5,984 bases of DNA from Bacteroidota bacterium (lineage in GTDB: Bacteria; Bacteroidota; Bacteroidia; Bacteroidales; VadinHA17): the NCBI GenBank assembly GCA_015222065.1, contig JADFUQ010000325.1, positions 1 to 5,984 on the forward strand, given 5' to 3'. The position numbers were made by a program, and so were the translations under genes. Positions 1 through 5,984 of this stretch are shown piece by piece; the stretch's first letter is position 1, and every line of letters begins with the position of its first letter. The notes under the pieces were generated by a model. The model did not search any database and was not told the DNA's origin. It saw only the letters and a list, made by a program, of their open reading frames with translations.

Positions 1-351
1 CTGGACTTTCCAAAAGGTTCACTTAATAATGATGATTGGGTTCTTGAACAAGTTAATGCAGATAAAATGCCAATTGGTATCTCAGCAAAGAAACTTGACA
101 ACTTTAGTCATAATGAACTTGATTTAAAACCAGGACTGTCACTTTATATGCTTTCTGATGGATTTGTTGATCAATTTGGTGGACCAGATGGGAAGAAATT
201 TATGTCCAGGAGATTTAAGAAACTTATCCTTGATATACAAAATAAGTCTATGGAGGAACAAGGGAAGATACTGGATGAAACTCTTATCGAGTGGATTGGG
301 GAACTGGACCAGATTGATGATATCCTGGTTATTGGTCTTAAAATGGAATAA
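1..351 (+). CDS. SpoIIE/PP2C-type serine phosphatase, C-terminal fragment (5' end outside window)
   Basis: This is the last 116 residues of a protein whose start lies upstream of the window. The reading frame is open from base 1 to the TAA at 349-351. The fragment resembles the end of a SpoIIE-like PP2C phosphatase domain, which removes phosphate from serine/threonine of partner proteins such as anti-sigma-factor antagonists. Visible hallmarks are MPIGI near residues 23-27, the LSDGFVDQFGG segment at about 51-61 with D53 and D57, a PMxEQ-like SMEEQG stretch, and the terminal QIDDILVIG strand with D106-D107, where family members keep metal-binding aspartates. In Bacteroidota this domain usually ends long sensor proteins with periplasmic or TPR/7TM input domains. 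That part is not visible here, so the signal sensed is unknown. The gene is separated from the downstream operon by 187 bp holding a hairpin array, so it is probably a separate transcription unit. Confidence 0.85.
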   Translation: MDFPKGSLNNDDWVLEQVNADKMPIGISAKKLDNFSHNELDLKPGLSLYMLSDGFVDQFGGPDGKKFMSRRFKKLILDIQNKSMEEQGKILDETLIEWIGELDQIDDILVIGLKME

Positions 352-466
352 ATGAGTAAATGAGTAAATGAGTAAATGAGTAAATGAAGAAATTATGAGA
401 TAAGGCGTACTAATTCGTAACACTTTTTTCATTTAGGCATTTAAGCATTTTATCATTTAAGCATTT
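350..466. repeat. Inverted array of 8-bp-period repeats, (AAATGNNN)5 then (NNNCATTT)5; predicted long hairpin
   Basis: AAATG occurs at 350, 358, 366, 374 and 382, each followed by AGT except the last. The complement CATTT occurs at 430, 438, 446, 454 and 462. The spacing is exactly 8 bp in both arms, and all five block pairs fall on the same axis (paired positions sum to 816). If transcribed, 350-392 can fold onto 424-466. The 25 block positions all pair, four of the twelve spacer positions also pair, and the innermost part extends the stem through AAGAAA (387-392) against a T run (424-429) with one G-U pair. The loop is about 31 nt (393-423). The left arm overlaps the stop codon of the phosphatase gene by two bases. 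Within the right arm a 15-mer (438-452) recurs exactly at 454-468. It could act as a transcript 3'-end structure or be a copy of a dispersed element. It is not a classical GC-rich intrinsic terminator. Confidence 0.8.
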
Positions 467-538
467 TAACTTAAGGCACTAAATAGATACCATTACTTTA
501 AATAGCTATTATTTTAATACAAGATAGAACCTCCTTTT

Positions 539-1579
539 ATGACTGCTGAACAATGGAACCGGTTATTAAATATAGTTGATGGTGTCGGAAACAATGATCC
601 GGTTACAGGCCTTATTGTAGATAGCCCCTGGATTCCCGGATGGTATGGAATTTCTTCTCTCGATTATTATTCGTCTGATGATCTCTGGCTTAAGTCAAAC
701 CTAAAAATTCACCAAACTTTTCCGGATATAGTCTTTTTACCCGGTTTTTGGTCTGAATTTGGAATGATTGCAGAATCTTCTGCCTTTGGTGCCCCAATCG
801 TATGGGAAAAGTCATCATTGCCTTTCGTAAAAAAAATCATAAATTCAATTGAGAATATCAGTTTTCTGGAGAGACCTGATCCTTCCAAAGACGGGATGCT
901 GCCACTTGTTATTAACCGCCTGAAACTTAACGAGAAAAAAATAAATAGCTATGGCCACTATATCAAATTTGCTATAACCCGTGGTCCTTTGAATATTGCT
1001 TCTTACCTTATGGGTACTACAGAACTTATGCTGGCGGTTTCAACGCATCCGGAAAAGGTTCATGAATTGCTTAAGCTGATTAGCGGTTTCCTTGAAGACT
1101 GGTTAAAGTATCAGAAGGAAATGTTTCCTGATATTGATGGTATATTTATTCTGGATGATATAGTTGGCTTTCTTGGAGAACACCATATAAAAGAGTTTTT
1201 TGTTCCTTATTTTAAAAGTATATTTAATGTTTTCGATGCAAGAATTAAATTCTTTCATAATGATGCACATGGTCTCGTGTGTGCACCCTATCTGAAAGAA
1301 GCAGGTGTGAATATGTTCAATTTTAGTTTTAAACATTCCCTTCAGGATATGCAAGAGAGAGTGGGTGAGGAAATAGTATTGGTTGGGAATATACCACCCC
1401 GCGATGTGCTGGCAACCGGGTCAGTGAATGATGTGAAAAAAGCAGTTGAAAAAGCCTGGAAAACAGTGAATCGAAAGGAAAGAATAATTTGGTCGTGTGG
1501 CGGTGGAATGCCCCCTGATGTTTCAACTGAGAATATTATGGCTTTTACGGAAACAATAAAAAAGCTTAATAATGCATAA
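539..1579 (+). CDS. Uroporphyrinogen decarboxylase-superfamily (URO-D-like / MtaA-like) protein
   Basis: This 346-residue protein has no signal peptide or membrane segment and is presumably cytoplasmic. It belongs to the URO-D superfamily, TIM-barrel proteins that include HemE and the cobalamin-dependent methyltransferases MtaA/CmuA. Supporting segments are PWIPGWYGI near residues 30-38, LPGFWSEFGM, the RGPLNIASYLMGTTE segment, ILDDIVGFLGE with D206-D207, the HNDAHG turn (H240-D242), NFSFKHS, VGNIPPRDVL and the final SCGGGMPP (C320). The RQAGRY motif of genuine HemE is absent, so haem synthesis is unlikely. MtaA-type enzymes bind zinc with His-x-Cys plus a distal Cys; here the equivalent looks like H240-N-D242 with C320, so metal binding may be altered. 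An in-frame stop at 515-517 supports the ATG at 539. No clear Shine-Dalgarno sequence is seen, nor a TAnnTTTG-type promoter in the 187-bp upstream gap. It is the first gene of the operon and overlaps the next gene by 8 bp. The substrate is unknown; methyl-group transfer is only one possibility. Confidence 0.82.
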   Translation: MTAEQWNRLLNIVDGVGNNDPVTGLIVDSPWIPGWYGISSLDYYSSDDLWLKSNLKIHQTFPDIVFLPGFWSEFGMIAESSAFGAPIVWEKSSLPFVKKIINSIENISFLERPDPSKDGMLPLVINRLKLNEKKINSYGHYIKFAITRGPLNIASYLMGTTELMLAVSTHPEKVHELLKLISGFLEDWLKYQKEMFPDIDGIFILDDIVGFLGEHHIKEFFVPYFKSIFNVFDARIKFFHNDAHGLVCAPYLKEAGVNMFNFSFKHSLQDMQERVGEEIVLVGNIPPRDVLATGSVNDVKKAVEKAWKTVNRKERIIWSCGGGMPPDVSTENIMAFTETIKKLNNA

Positions 1580-2852
1580 AATCTTCAGTTTTTTTTCAAT
1601 TATTGTAATATGTGCTTCTACATTGACAATGAATGCACAACAAAATCCTATCGCTATCCTTACAATTAACGCAGGTAATCATGATTATTACGATACACCT
1701 GTTGGAGTAATAGTTGAAGAACTGATGAACATATCTGATATAGATAATCTGTTGCTTGTTGAAGTGTCGGGGAACAAGCGTATCCCGGTTATGTGTCAGG
1801 TAGAACAGGGAATCACCCGTAAGATATGGTGGATAATGGATGGATATACTCAGGCGGGAACTACCAGAAATTATGAGATTTTTTGTGAAAAGGAATTAGT
1901 AAAGGGTGGAAGGTTTGAAGTTGTTCAGGACAGTAGTGTTTTTCGTATCTTTAAATTACGTAAGGAAGTATTAAATTATCATTATACTATCTATCCGGCT
2001 CCTGAAGGGGCTGATGATTTTTATTCGCGAAGTGGTTTTATTCATCCTTTATATTCTCCCAATGGTAATATTCTTACCCGGATACAGCCACCGGATCATT
2101 TGCATCATTATGGAATATGGAATCCATGGACAAAAGTGAAATTTCAAAACAGGGAGGTTGATTTCTGGAATCTGGGGAAGGGACAAGGCACTGTGAGGTA
2201 TGCCGGAACAAATGCACAATTTGGCGGAGCTATATTTGGAGGTTTCCGGGTAAGACAGGAGCATGTGGACCTGACATCAGGGAAGGAGATCACAGCAATA
2301 AATGAGATATGGGATGTCAGGGTTTGGAATACAAATGTTGGTAATAATGAGGTTTTCCTGATAGATATTACTGATAGCCTGAGTTGTGCAGGAAATGATA
2401 CTGTATTTCTGGAACAATATCGTTATGGGGGAGGTATCGGTTTTCGTGCAACTCAATACTGGAATAAAGAAAATTGCCGTGTGGAAACTTCAACTGGAGA
2501 GAGTCGGAAAACTGCGGATGCAACAAAAGCTTCATGGTGTAATGTTAGCGGACAAATGCCCGATGGTGACAGATCAGGGATTTTGTTTATAAGCCATCCG
2601 GAAAACAAAAATCATCCTGAACCTATGCGTGTATGGCCTGAGGATGCCAATAATGGCAGAGGTGATATGTTTTTTGAATTTTGCCCCATAAGAGATAAGG
2701 ATTGGATATTGATCCCCGGTAAGAAATATGTATTAAAATACAGGTTGTTGGTTTATGATGGTGAAATTACAACTCAACTGGCTGAGGATTTGTGGACCGG
2801 TTTTGCTTACCCTCCAAATGTGGAAATATCATACAATAAAATTGCTGATTAA
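1572..2852 (+). CDS. Secreted DUF6807 ('PmoA') family protein
   Basis: This 426-residue protein matches my recollection of the DUF6807 family, often labelled 'methane oxygenase PmoA' in databases. That label is misleading: the protein is soluble and bears no resemblance to the membrane methane monooxygenase subunit. Characteristic stretches are SRSGFIHPLYSPNG (152-165), the histidine-rich PPDHLHHYGIWNPW (173-186), VDFWNLGKGQG (196-206), YRYGGGIGFRA (283-293) and SWCNVSG (321-327). H158, H176, H178 and H179 are candidate metal or substrate ligands, by inference. The N-terminus is a Sec signal peptide: a short basic start, a hydrophobic core at about 4-18, and likely signal peptidase I cleavage after MNA (20-22), leaving QQ. 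C14 does not fit a lipobox. The start codon overlaps the preceding gene's stop by 8 bp, so translational coupling is likely. Such proteins commonly sit with ThuA and Gfo/Idh/MocA genes in Bacteroidota sugar loci, as here. The reaction is not established. Confidence 0.85.
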   Translation: MHKIFSFFSIIVICASTLTMNAQQNPIAILTINAGNHDYYDTPVGVIVEELMNISDIDNLLLVEVSGNKRIPVMCQVEQGITRKIWWIMDGYTQAGTTRNYEIFCEKELVKGGRFEVVQDSSVFRIFKLRKEVLNYHYTIYPAPEGADDFYSRSGFIHPLYSPNGNILTRIQPPDHLHHYGIWNPWTKVKFQNREVDFWNLGKGQGTVRYAGTNAQFGGAIFGGFRVRQEHVDLTSGKEITAINEIWDVRVWNTNVGNNEVFLIDITDSLSCAGNDTVFLEQYRYGGGIGFRATQYWNKENCRVETSTGESRKTADATKASWCNVSGQMPDGDRSGILFISHPENKNHPEPMRVWPEDANNGRGDMFFEFCPIRDKDWILIPGKKYVLKYRLLVYDGEITTQLAEDLWTGFAYPPNVEISYNKIAD

Positions 2853-2869
2853 TATAAATTCAATTTACT

Positions 2870-3697
2870 ATGAAGCACAGGATCATTTTTTTATTATTAA
2901 TAGTTTTTGCCCTGATGCAGGCATGTTCCGGTCAGTTGAACCCTGAAGAACCAAAGGTTTTGGTTTATACAAAAAATGGCGAAGGGTATATTCACGATAA
3001 TATACCGGCCAGTATAAAAGCAATACAAAAACTTGGCAGGGAGAATGGTTTCCTTGTTGATGTTTCTGAAAATCCTGCTGATTTTACAAGGGAAAAACTT
3101 TCTGACTATCAATGTCTGATCTTTTCGAATACTAATAACCAGGTTTTCGATACAGATGAACAAAGACTTGCACTGGTTCATTATATTGAAGCGGGTGGTG
3201 GTTTTGTGGGAATTCATTCTGCGTGCGGGTCTGAGAGAAACTGGCCCTGGTTTTGGGCTATGCTGGGAGGGAAATTTTACCGGCACCCTCCGCTTCAGGA
3301 GTTTGATATTCGTGTTATTAATAAAAATAATCCTGCTACAAGATTCCTGGATGATATATGGAAGTGGGAAGATGAATGTTATTACCTGGATAACCTTAAC
3401 CCGGATATTCATGTGCTGCTTGCAGCAGACCTTACAACTATTGAAGACCCGGAGAAAGATAAGTACCCCGGCAAGATATTTGGAGAATTATTTCCGCTTG
3501 CCTGGTATCATGAATATGATGGCGGAAGACAATTCTATTCAGCACTTGGGCACAAGCCTGAACATTATTCCGATCAGGTGTACATGAAACATATTCTGGG
3601 GGGGATTACCTGGGTTCTCGAAGGGATCAATGAACTGAATTATTCCGGGATACATACCAATTCTCTGACTTTTGATCAGATTGATAAGAATAAATAA
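2870..3697 (+). CDS. ThuA-domain lipoprotein
   Basis: This is a 275-residue protein with a lipoprotein signal: a hydrophobic segment at residues 5-16, then LMQAC with the lipidated cysteine at C19. It should therefore be anchored to a membrane facing the periplasm or the cell surface. From about residue 28 it is a ThuA-like fold, related to the glutamine-amidotransferase-like flavodoxin fold. Visible motifs are the first strand KVLVYTKNGEGYIHD, the segment FSNTNNQVFD, the conserved AGGGFVGIHSACG (108-120, with H116), the WYHEYDGGRQFY strand (212-223) and ALGHKPEHYSD with G227-H228. ThuA is known from rhizobial trehalose utilisation, where it acts with the oxidoreductase ThuB on a 3-keto sugar. 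The gene lies 17 bp after the DUF6807 gene and ends 4 bp before an oxidoreductase gene, consistent with a comparable pairing. The leader before the ATG is A/T-rich with no Shine-Dalgarno sequence. The exact activity and substrate are unknown. Confidence 0.87.
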   Translation: MKHRIIFLLLIVFALMQACSGQLNPEEPKVLVYTKNGEGYIHDNIPASIKAIQKLGRENGFLVDVSENPADFTREKLSDYQCLIFSNTNNQVFDTDEQRLALVHYIEAGGGFVGIHSACGSERNWPWFWAMLGGKFYRHPPLQEFDIRVINKNNPATRFLDDIWKWEDECYYLDNLNPDIHVLLAADLTTIEDPEKDKYPGKIFGELFPLAWYHEYDGGRQFYSALGHKPEHYSDQVYMKHILGGITWVLEGINELNYSGIHTNSLTFDQIDKNK

Positions 3698-3701
3698 AAA
3701 A

Positions 3702-5081
3702 ATGAAAAAGAAAACAAATAAACATACGCGACGAGAATTTGTTAAAACCTCTTTAGCAGGAATGGCTGGTGCTTTTGTTCTGCCAACTATTGTCCCATCC
3801 AATGTTTTCGGGAAAAATGCACCAAGTAATAAGATAAATATTGCACAGATAGGTTGTGGACGAATTGCACGATCGCATGATATTCCTGAGACGATTAAAT
3901 TTGATGACACAAGATTTGTAGCAGTTTGTGATGTTGACAGGATACGCCTGGTTGAAGGGAAACAACTTATTGAGAACTGGTATGCGGAAAGGAAAGGACG
4001 GAAATATATTGATGTCAATATGTATGAAGATTTCAGGGAGTTGGTAAAGGACCCTGGTATTGATGCTGTTATTATTTCTACTCCTGACCACTGGCATGCA
4101 CAACCGGCTATTGAGGCTGCTTTGGCAGGTAAAGATATATACTTACAAAAACCTGCCTCCCTGACAGTAGCTGAAGGACGACTGATGAGTGATATTGTTC
4201 ACCGGACAGGAAGTATATTTCAGATTGGTAGCCAGCAACGGTCAATGCCACAATTCCGCCTGGCTTGTGAACTGGTTAGGAATGGAAGGATTGGAGAAAT
4301 AAAAACTATAAAAATTGGTTTGCCGGGTGATCCTGCAGGGGAAGAAGAACCCAAAATGGCTGTCCCGGAGAACCTGAATTATGATATGTGGCTTGGTTCT
4401 ACACCTGTTGTATATTATACTGAGAAGCGTGTGCATCCACAACTCGATTACTCCCGTCCCGGTTGGTTGCGATGCGAGCAATTTGGTGCCGGTATGATAA
4501 CAGGATGGGGTGCACATCATCTTGATATTGCCCACTGGGGGATGGGAACTGAGTATAGTGGTCCTGTTGAGATTGAGGCTGAAGCCACGTTCCCGGAGAA
4601 AGGTTTATGGAATGTGCATGGAGAATTTAAGGTGCAGGCTAAGTACGCAAATGGAGTTAAAATGTATGTTACCGGCAATAATCCGAATGGAGTGCGTTTT
4701 GAAGGTAGTGATGGATGGATCTTTGTGACAAGAGGGAATTATGCTGTAACCTCAAGCGATCCTGTTTCACATGAACAGAATAAAAAAGCTCTTGATGCCG
4801 GCGATCCGGGAATACTAACTTCAATACCCGGTTCTGATGAGGTACATCTGTATAAGAGTGAGGATCATCATGGAAACTGGATTGATTGTATAAAGAACAG
4901 GAAACAGCCAATTGCTCCTGCTGAGGTGGCTCACCGCTCATGTAGTGCATGTCTTATAAGCCATATTGCAATGAAATTGCCAGGGAAACTGTTTTTTGAT
5001 CCTAAAAAAGAGCGTTTTATAGATAACGATGAAGCGAATTCAATGTTGTCCCGTCCTCAGCGTTACCCTTATGGAATTTAA
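3702..5081 (+). CDS. Tat-exported Gfo/Idh/MocA-family oxidoreductase
   Basis: This is a 459-residue NAD(P)-dependent sugar-type oxidoreductase. The ATG at 3702 is chosen over an in-frame ATG at 3672: it leaves a 4-bp gap after the ThuA gene and puts the twin-arginine motif TRREFVK at residues 9-15, followed by a hydrophobic stretch at 17-31, as in standard Tat signals. The Rossmann part shows IGCGRIA (G51, G53, A56), the strand end VAVCDVD (D77) that helps bind the cofactor, and the STPDHWHA segment (126-133). YLQKPASLT holds the presumed catalytic K150 in a Q-K-P version of the usual E-K-P motif. The C-terminal domain carries GWGAHHLDIAHWG (268-280), where H272, H273, D275 and H278 are likely active-site residues, and ends with a conserved-looking RPQRYPYGI-type tail. 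Tat export fits an enzyme that folds around its cofactor before secretion. It likely oxidises or reduces a sugar hydroxyl or ketone. GH109-type glycosidase activity, known from some relatives, cannot be excluded. Confidence 0.9.
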   Translation: MKKKTNKHTRREFVKTSLAGMAGAFVLPTIVPSNVFGKNAPSNKINIAQIGCGRIARSHDIPETIKFDDTRFVAVCDVDRIRLVEGKQLIENWYAERKGRKYIDVNMYEDFRELVKDPGIDAVIISTPDHWHAQPAIEAALAGKDIYLQKPASLTVAEGRLMSDIVHRTGSIFQIGSQQRSMPQFRLACELVRNGRIGEIKTIKIGLPGDPAGEEEPKMAVPENLNYDMWLGSTPVVYYTEKRVHPQLDYSRPGWLRCEQFGAGMITGWGAHHLDIAHWGMGTEYSGPVEIEAEATFPEKGLWNVHGEFKVQAKYANGVKMYVTGNNPNGVRFEGSDGWIFVTRGNYAVTSSDPVSHEQNKKALDAGDPGILTSIPGSDEVHLYKSEDHHGNWIDCIKNRKQPIAPAEVAHRSCSACLISHIAMKLPGKLFFDPKKERFIDNDEANSMLSRPQRYPYGI

Positions 5082-5100
5082 TTTATTAATAAATAATAAT

Positions 5101-5108
5101 AGAAAGGA
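5101..5108 (+). promoter_or_regulatory. Possible Shine-Dalgarno sequence before the last gene
   Basis: The purine run AGAAAGGA ends 10 nt before the ATG at 5119. It is the only start in the window with a recognisable purine-rich site; the other four complete starts have A/T-rich leaders. It lies in the 37-bp gap after the oxidoreductase gene, the longest gap inside the operon, whose remainder is TTATTAATAAATAATAA-like sequence with no obvious terminator hairpin. The spacing is slightly long, so the call is tentative. Confidence 0.35.
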
Positions 5109-5118
5109 TGTAGTTAAA

Positions 5119-5984
5119 ATGAGAAACGTATTTATGATTTATCTGGTGGCAGTATTCTTGCTTGCCATTTCCTGTAAAAGAGAATCAAAAGAAAGAAATG
5201 AAATGAAAAACAGTGTAGAAAATCAATTTAAGGGAGATAATGGAGAGGTGGTTTTATTAACCCTTGATCCGGGTCATTTCCATGCCAGCCTCGTTCAAAA
5301 GGTAATGTATCCCCAAATTGATTCAACTGTATATGTTTTTGGTCCTGAAGGTCCTGATATTCAGGATTACCTGAATAGAATAGAGAACTTTAATAACAGG
5401 GATAATGAACCAACCCGATGGAATGAAATAGTTTATACAGGAAAGGATTATTTTGATAAAATGCTTGTACAAAAGCCCGGAAATCTGGTTGTGATTTCAG
5501 GTAATAATAAGATTAAGGCGGATTATATTCTCAGGTCAGTAAAAGCGGGATTTAATATTTTGGCAGATAAACCTATGATTATTTATCCTGAAGACTTTCA
5601 AAAACTGGAGCAAGCATTTGAAGTAGCTGAAGAAAAAGGAGTTTTGTTGTATGATATAATGACTGAGCGCCATGAGATTACTTCAATTTTGCAGCGGAAA
5701 CTCTCAGGAATACCTGAAATATTTGGACAGGTGAAACATGGATCTTCTGAAAATCCGGCAATTACAAAGGAGAGTGTTCACCACTTTTTTAAATATGTTG
5801 CAGGTAGTCCTTTAAAACGGCCAGCATGGTTTTTTGATACCAGCCAGCAAGGGGATGGACTTGTTGATGTAACTACTCACCTTGTTGATTTGATCCAATG
5901 GGAATGTTACCCTGGAGAGATTATTATGAAAGACGATATAGAAATCAGCAAATCAACTCATTGGCCTACTTTACTGAACAGTGA
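5119..5984 (+). CDS. Lipoprotein with Gfo/Idh/MocA-like fold, 'putative oxidoreductase C-terminal domain' family (3' end outside window)
   Basis: The frame is open from the ATG at 5119 to the window edge, giving 288 codons plus two bases. The N-terminus is a lipoprotein signal: a hydrophobic segment at 4-17, then LAISC with lipidated C19 and a charged linker to about residue 42. The body resembles Bacteroidota proteins annotated as having a putative oxidoreductase C-terminal domain. Visible motifs are LTLDPGHFHASLVQ (47-60), VYVFGPEG, PTRWNEIVYTG (98-108), VVISGNNKIKADYI, ILADKPM with K151, LLYDIMTERHE (176-186), KESVHHFFKYV, RPAWFFD and QQGDGLVDVTTHLVD (about 243-257, H254). The overall order matches Gfo/Idh/MocA proteins, with ADKPM in the place of EKP. 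However, the first strand is followed by DPGHFHA instead of the GxGxxA cofactor loop, so NAD(P) binding is doubtful. Full-length relatives are, from memory, around 440 residues, so roughly a third is missing. It is the fifth gene of the operon. Confidence 0.85.
   Translation, partial: MRNVFMIYLVAVFLLAISCKRESKERNEMKNSVENQFKGDNGEVVLLTLDPGHFHASLVQKVMYPQIDSTVYVFGPEGPDIQDYLNRIENFNNRDNEPTRWNEIVYTGKDYFDKMLVQKPGNLVVISGNNKIKADYILRSVKAGFNILADKPMIIYPEDFQKLEQAFEVAEEKGVLLYDIMTERHEITSILQRKLSGIPEIFGQVKHGSSENPAITKESVHHFFKYVAGSPLKRPAWFFDTSQQGDGLVDVTTHLVDLIQWECYPGEIIMKDDIEISKSTHWPTLLNS

Noticed and set aside
139..432. Minus-strand open frame of 97 codons, rich in FTHL/IYSFTHL repeats
   Set aside because: Its repetitive peptide is the reverse reading of the 8-bp array plus the antisense of the phosphatase gene. 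It has no family resemblance and is explained by the repeat.
350..468. CRISPR array
   Set aside because: The unit is only 8 bp with 3-base variable positions, and the two halves are inverted. Repeat and spacer lengths are far below those of CRISPR.
467..538. Bacteroidota-type promoter (TAnnTTTG with upstream TTG) before the URO-D-like gene
   Set aside because: There is no TTTG anywhere between 352 and 538. Only loose AT-rich near matches are present, so no promoter can be placed with confidence.
1589..1596. Run of eight T within the signal-peptide codons of the DUF6807 gene, as a phase-variation tract
   Set aside because: It simply encodes two Phe codons and their neighbours in an AT-rich hydrophobic segment. 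Eight bases is short for a slippage switch and nothing else supports one.
2897..3412. Minus-strand open frame of 171 codons opposite the ThuA gene
   Set aside because: The ThuA gene on the + strand has clear family motifs and a lipoprotein signal. The antisense frame shows neither and is a shadow.
3672..3701. Upstream in-frame ATG extending the Tat oxidoreductase by 10 residues
   Set aside because: It would overlap the ThuA gene by 26 bp and push the TRREFVK motif away from the N-terminus. The ATG at 3702 gives a standard Tat signal and a 4-bp gap.
3539..4018. Minus-strand open frame of 159 codons across the ThuA/oxidoreductase junction
   Set aside because: It spans the antisense of two well-supported genes and shows no recognisable domain. 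Its hydrophobic stretch comes from the reverse complement of the A-rich junction.

Overview
The window looks like a piece of a Bacteroidota chromosome, probably an anaerobic or environmental Bacteroidales/Marinilabiliales-type organism. Four things suggest this: the AT-rich composition, starts that mostly lack a Shine-Dalgarno sequence and sit in A/T-rich leaders, many exported proteins and lipoproteins, and protein families typical of Bacteroidota carbohydrate-utilisation loci. The assignment is an inference from family content and style; no marker gene is present.

Layout: all genes lie on the + strand. Positions 1-351 hold the 3' end of a SpoIIE/PP2C-type serine phosphatase, cut by the window edge. 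Positions 350-466 hold a non-coding array: five AAATG blocks at exact 8-bp spacing, then five CATTT blocks at the same spacing, placed so that every block pairs with its partner in one long imperfect hairpin. From 539 to the window end runs a tightly packed five-gene set, probably one operon. In order: a uroporphyrinogen-decarboxylase-superfamily (URO-D-like) protein (539-1579), a secreted DUF6807/'PmoA' family protein (1572-2852, overlapping by 8 bp), a ThuA-domain lipoprotein (2870-3697), a Tat-exported Gfo/Idh/MocA oxidoreductase (3702-5081), and a lipoprotein of the divergent 'putative oxidoreductase C-terminal domain' family (5119 to the end, 3' truncated).

How the genes may work together: four of the five carry export signals, by three routes (Sec signal peptidase I, lipoprotein, Tat). 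The first gene encodes a soluble, presumably cytoplasmic protein. ThuA beside a Gfo/Idh/MocA oxidoreductase recalls the ThuA/ThuB pair of rhizobial trehalose (3-keto-sugar) metabolism. DUF6807 proteins and Tat-exported Gfo/Idh/MocA proteins are common in Bacteroidota sugar-degradation loci. The best guess is a periplasmic module that oxidises or rearranges a glycoside or modified sugar. The substrate cannot be read from the sequence, and no glycoside hydrolase, SusC/SusD pair or regulator lies inside the window. The most distinctive signals are the hairpin array, the URO-D-like protein whose metal-site region reads His-x-Asp where MtaA-type relatives have His-x-Cys, and the last gene, which lacks the usual dinucleotide-binding glycine loop although it is named an oxidoreductase.
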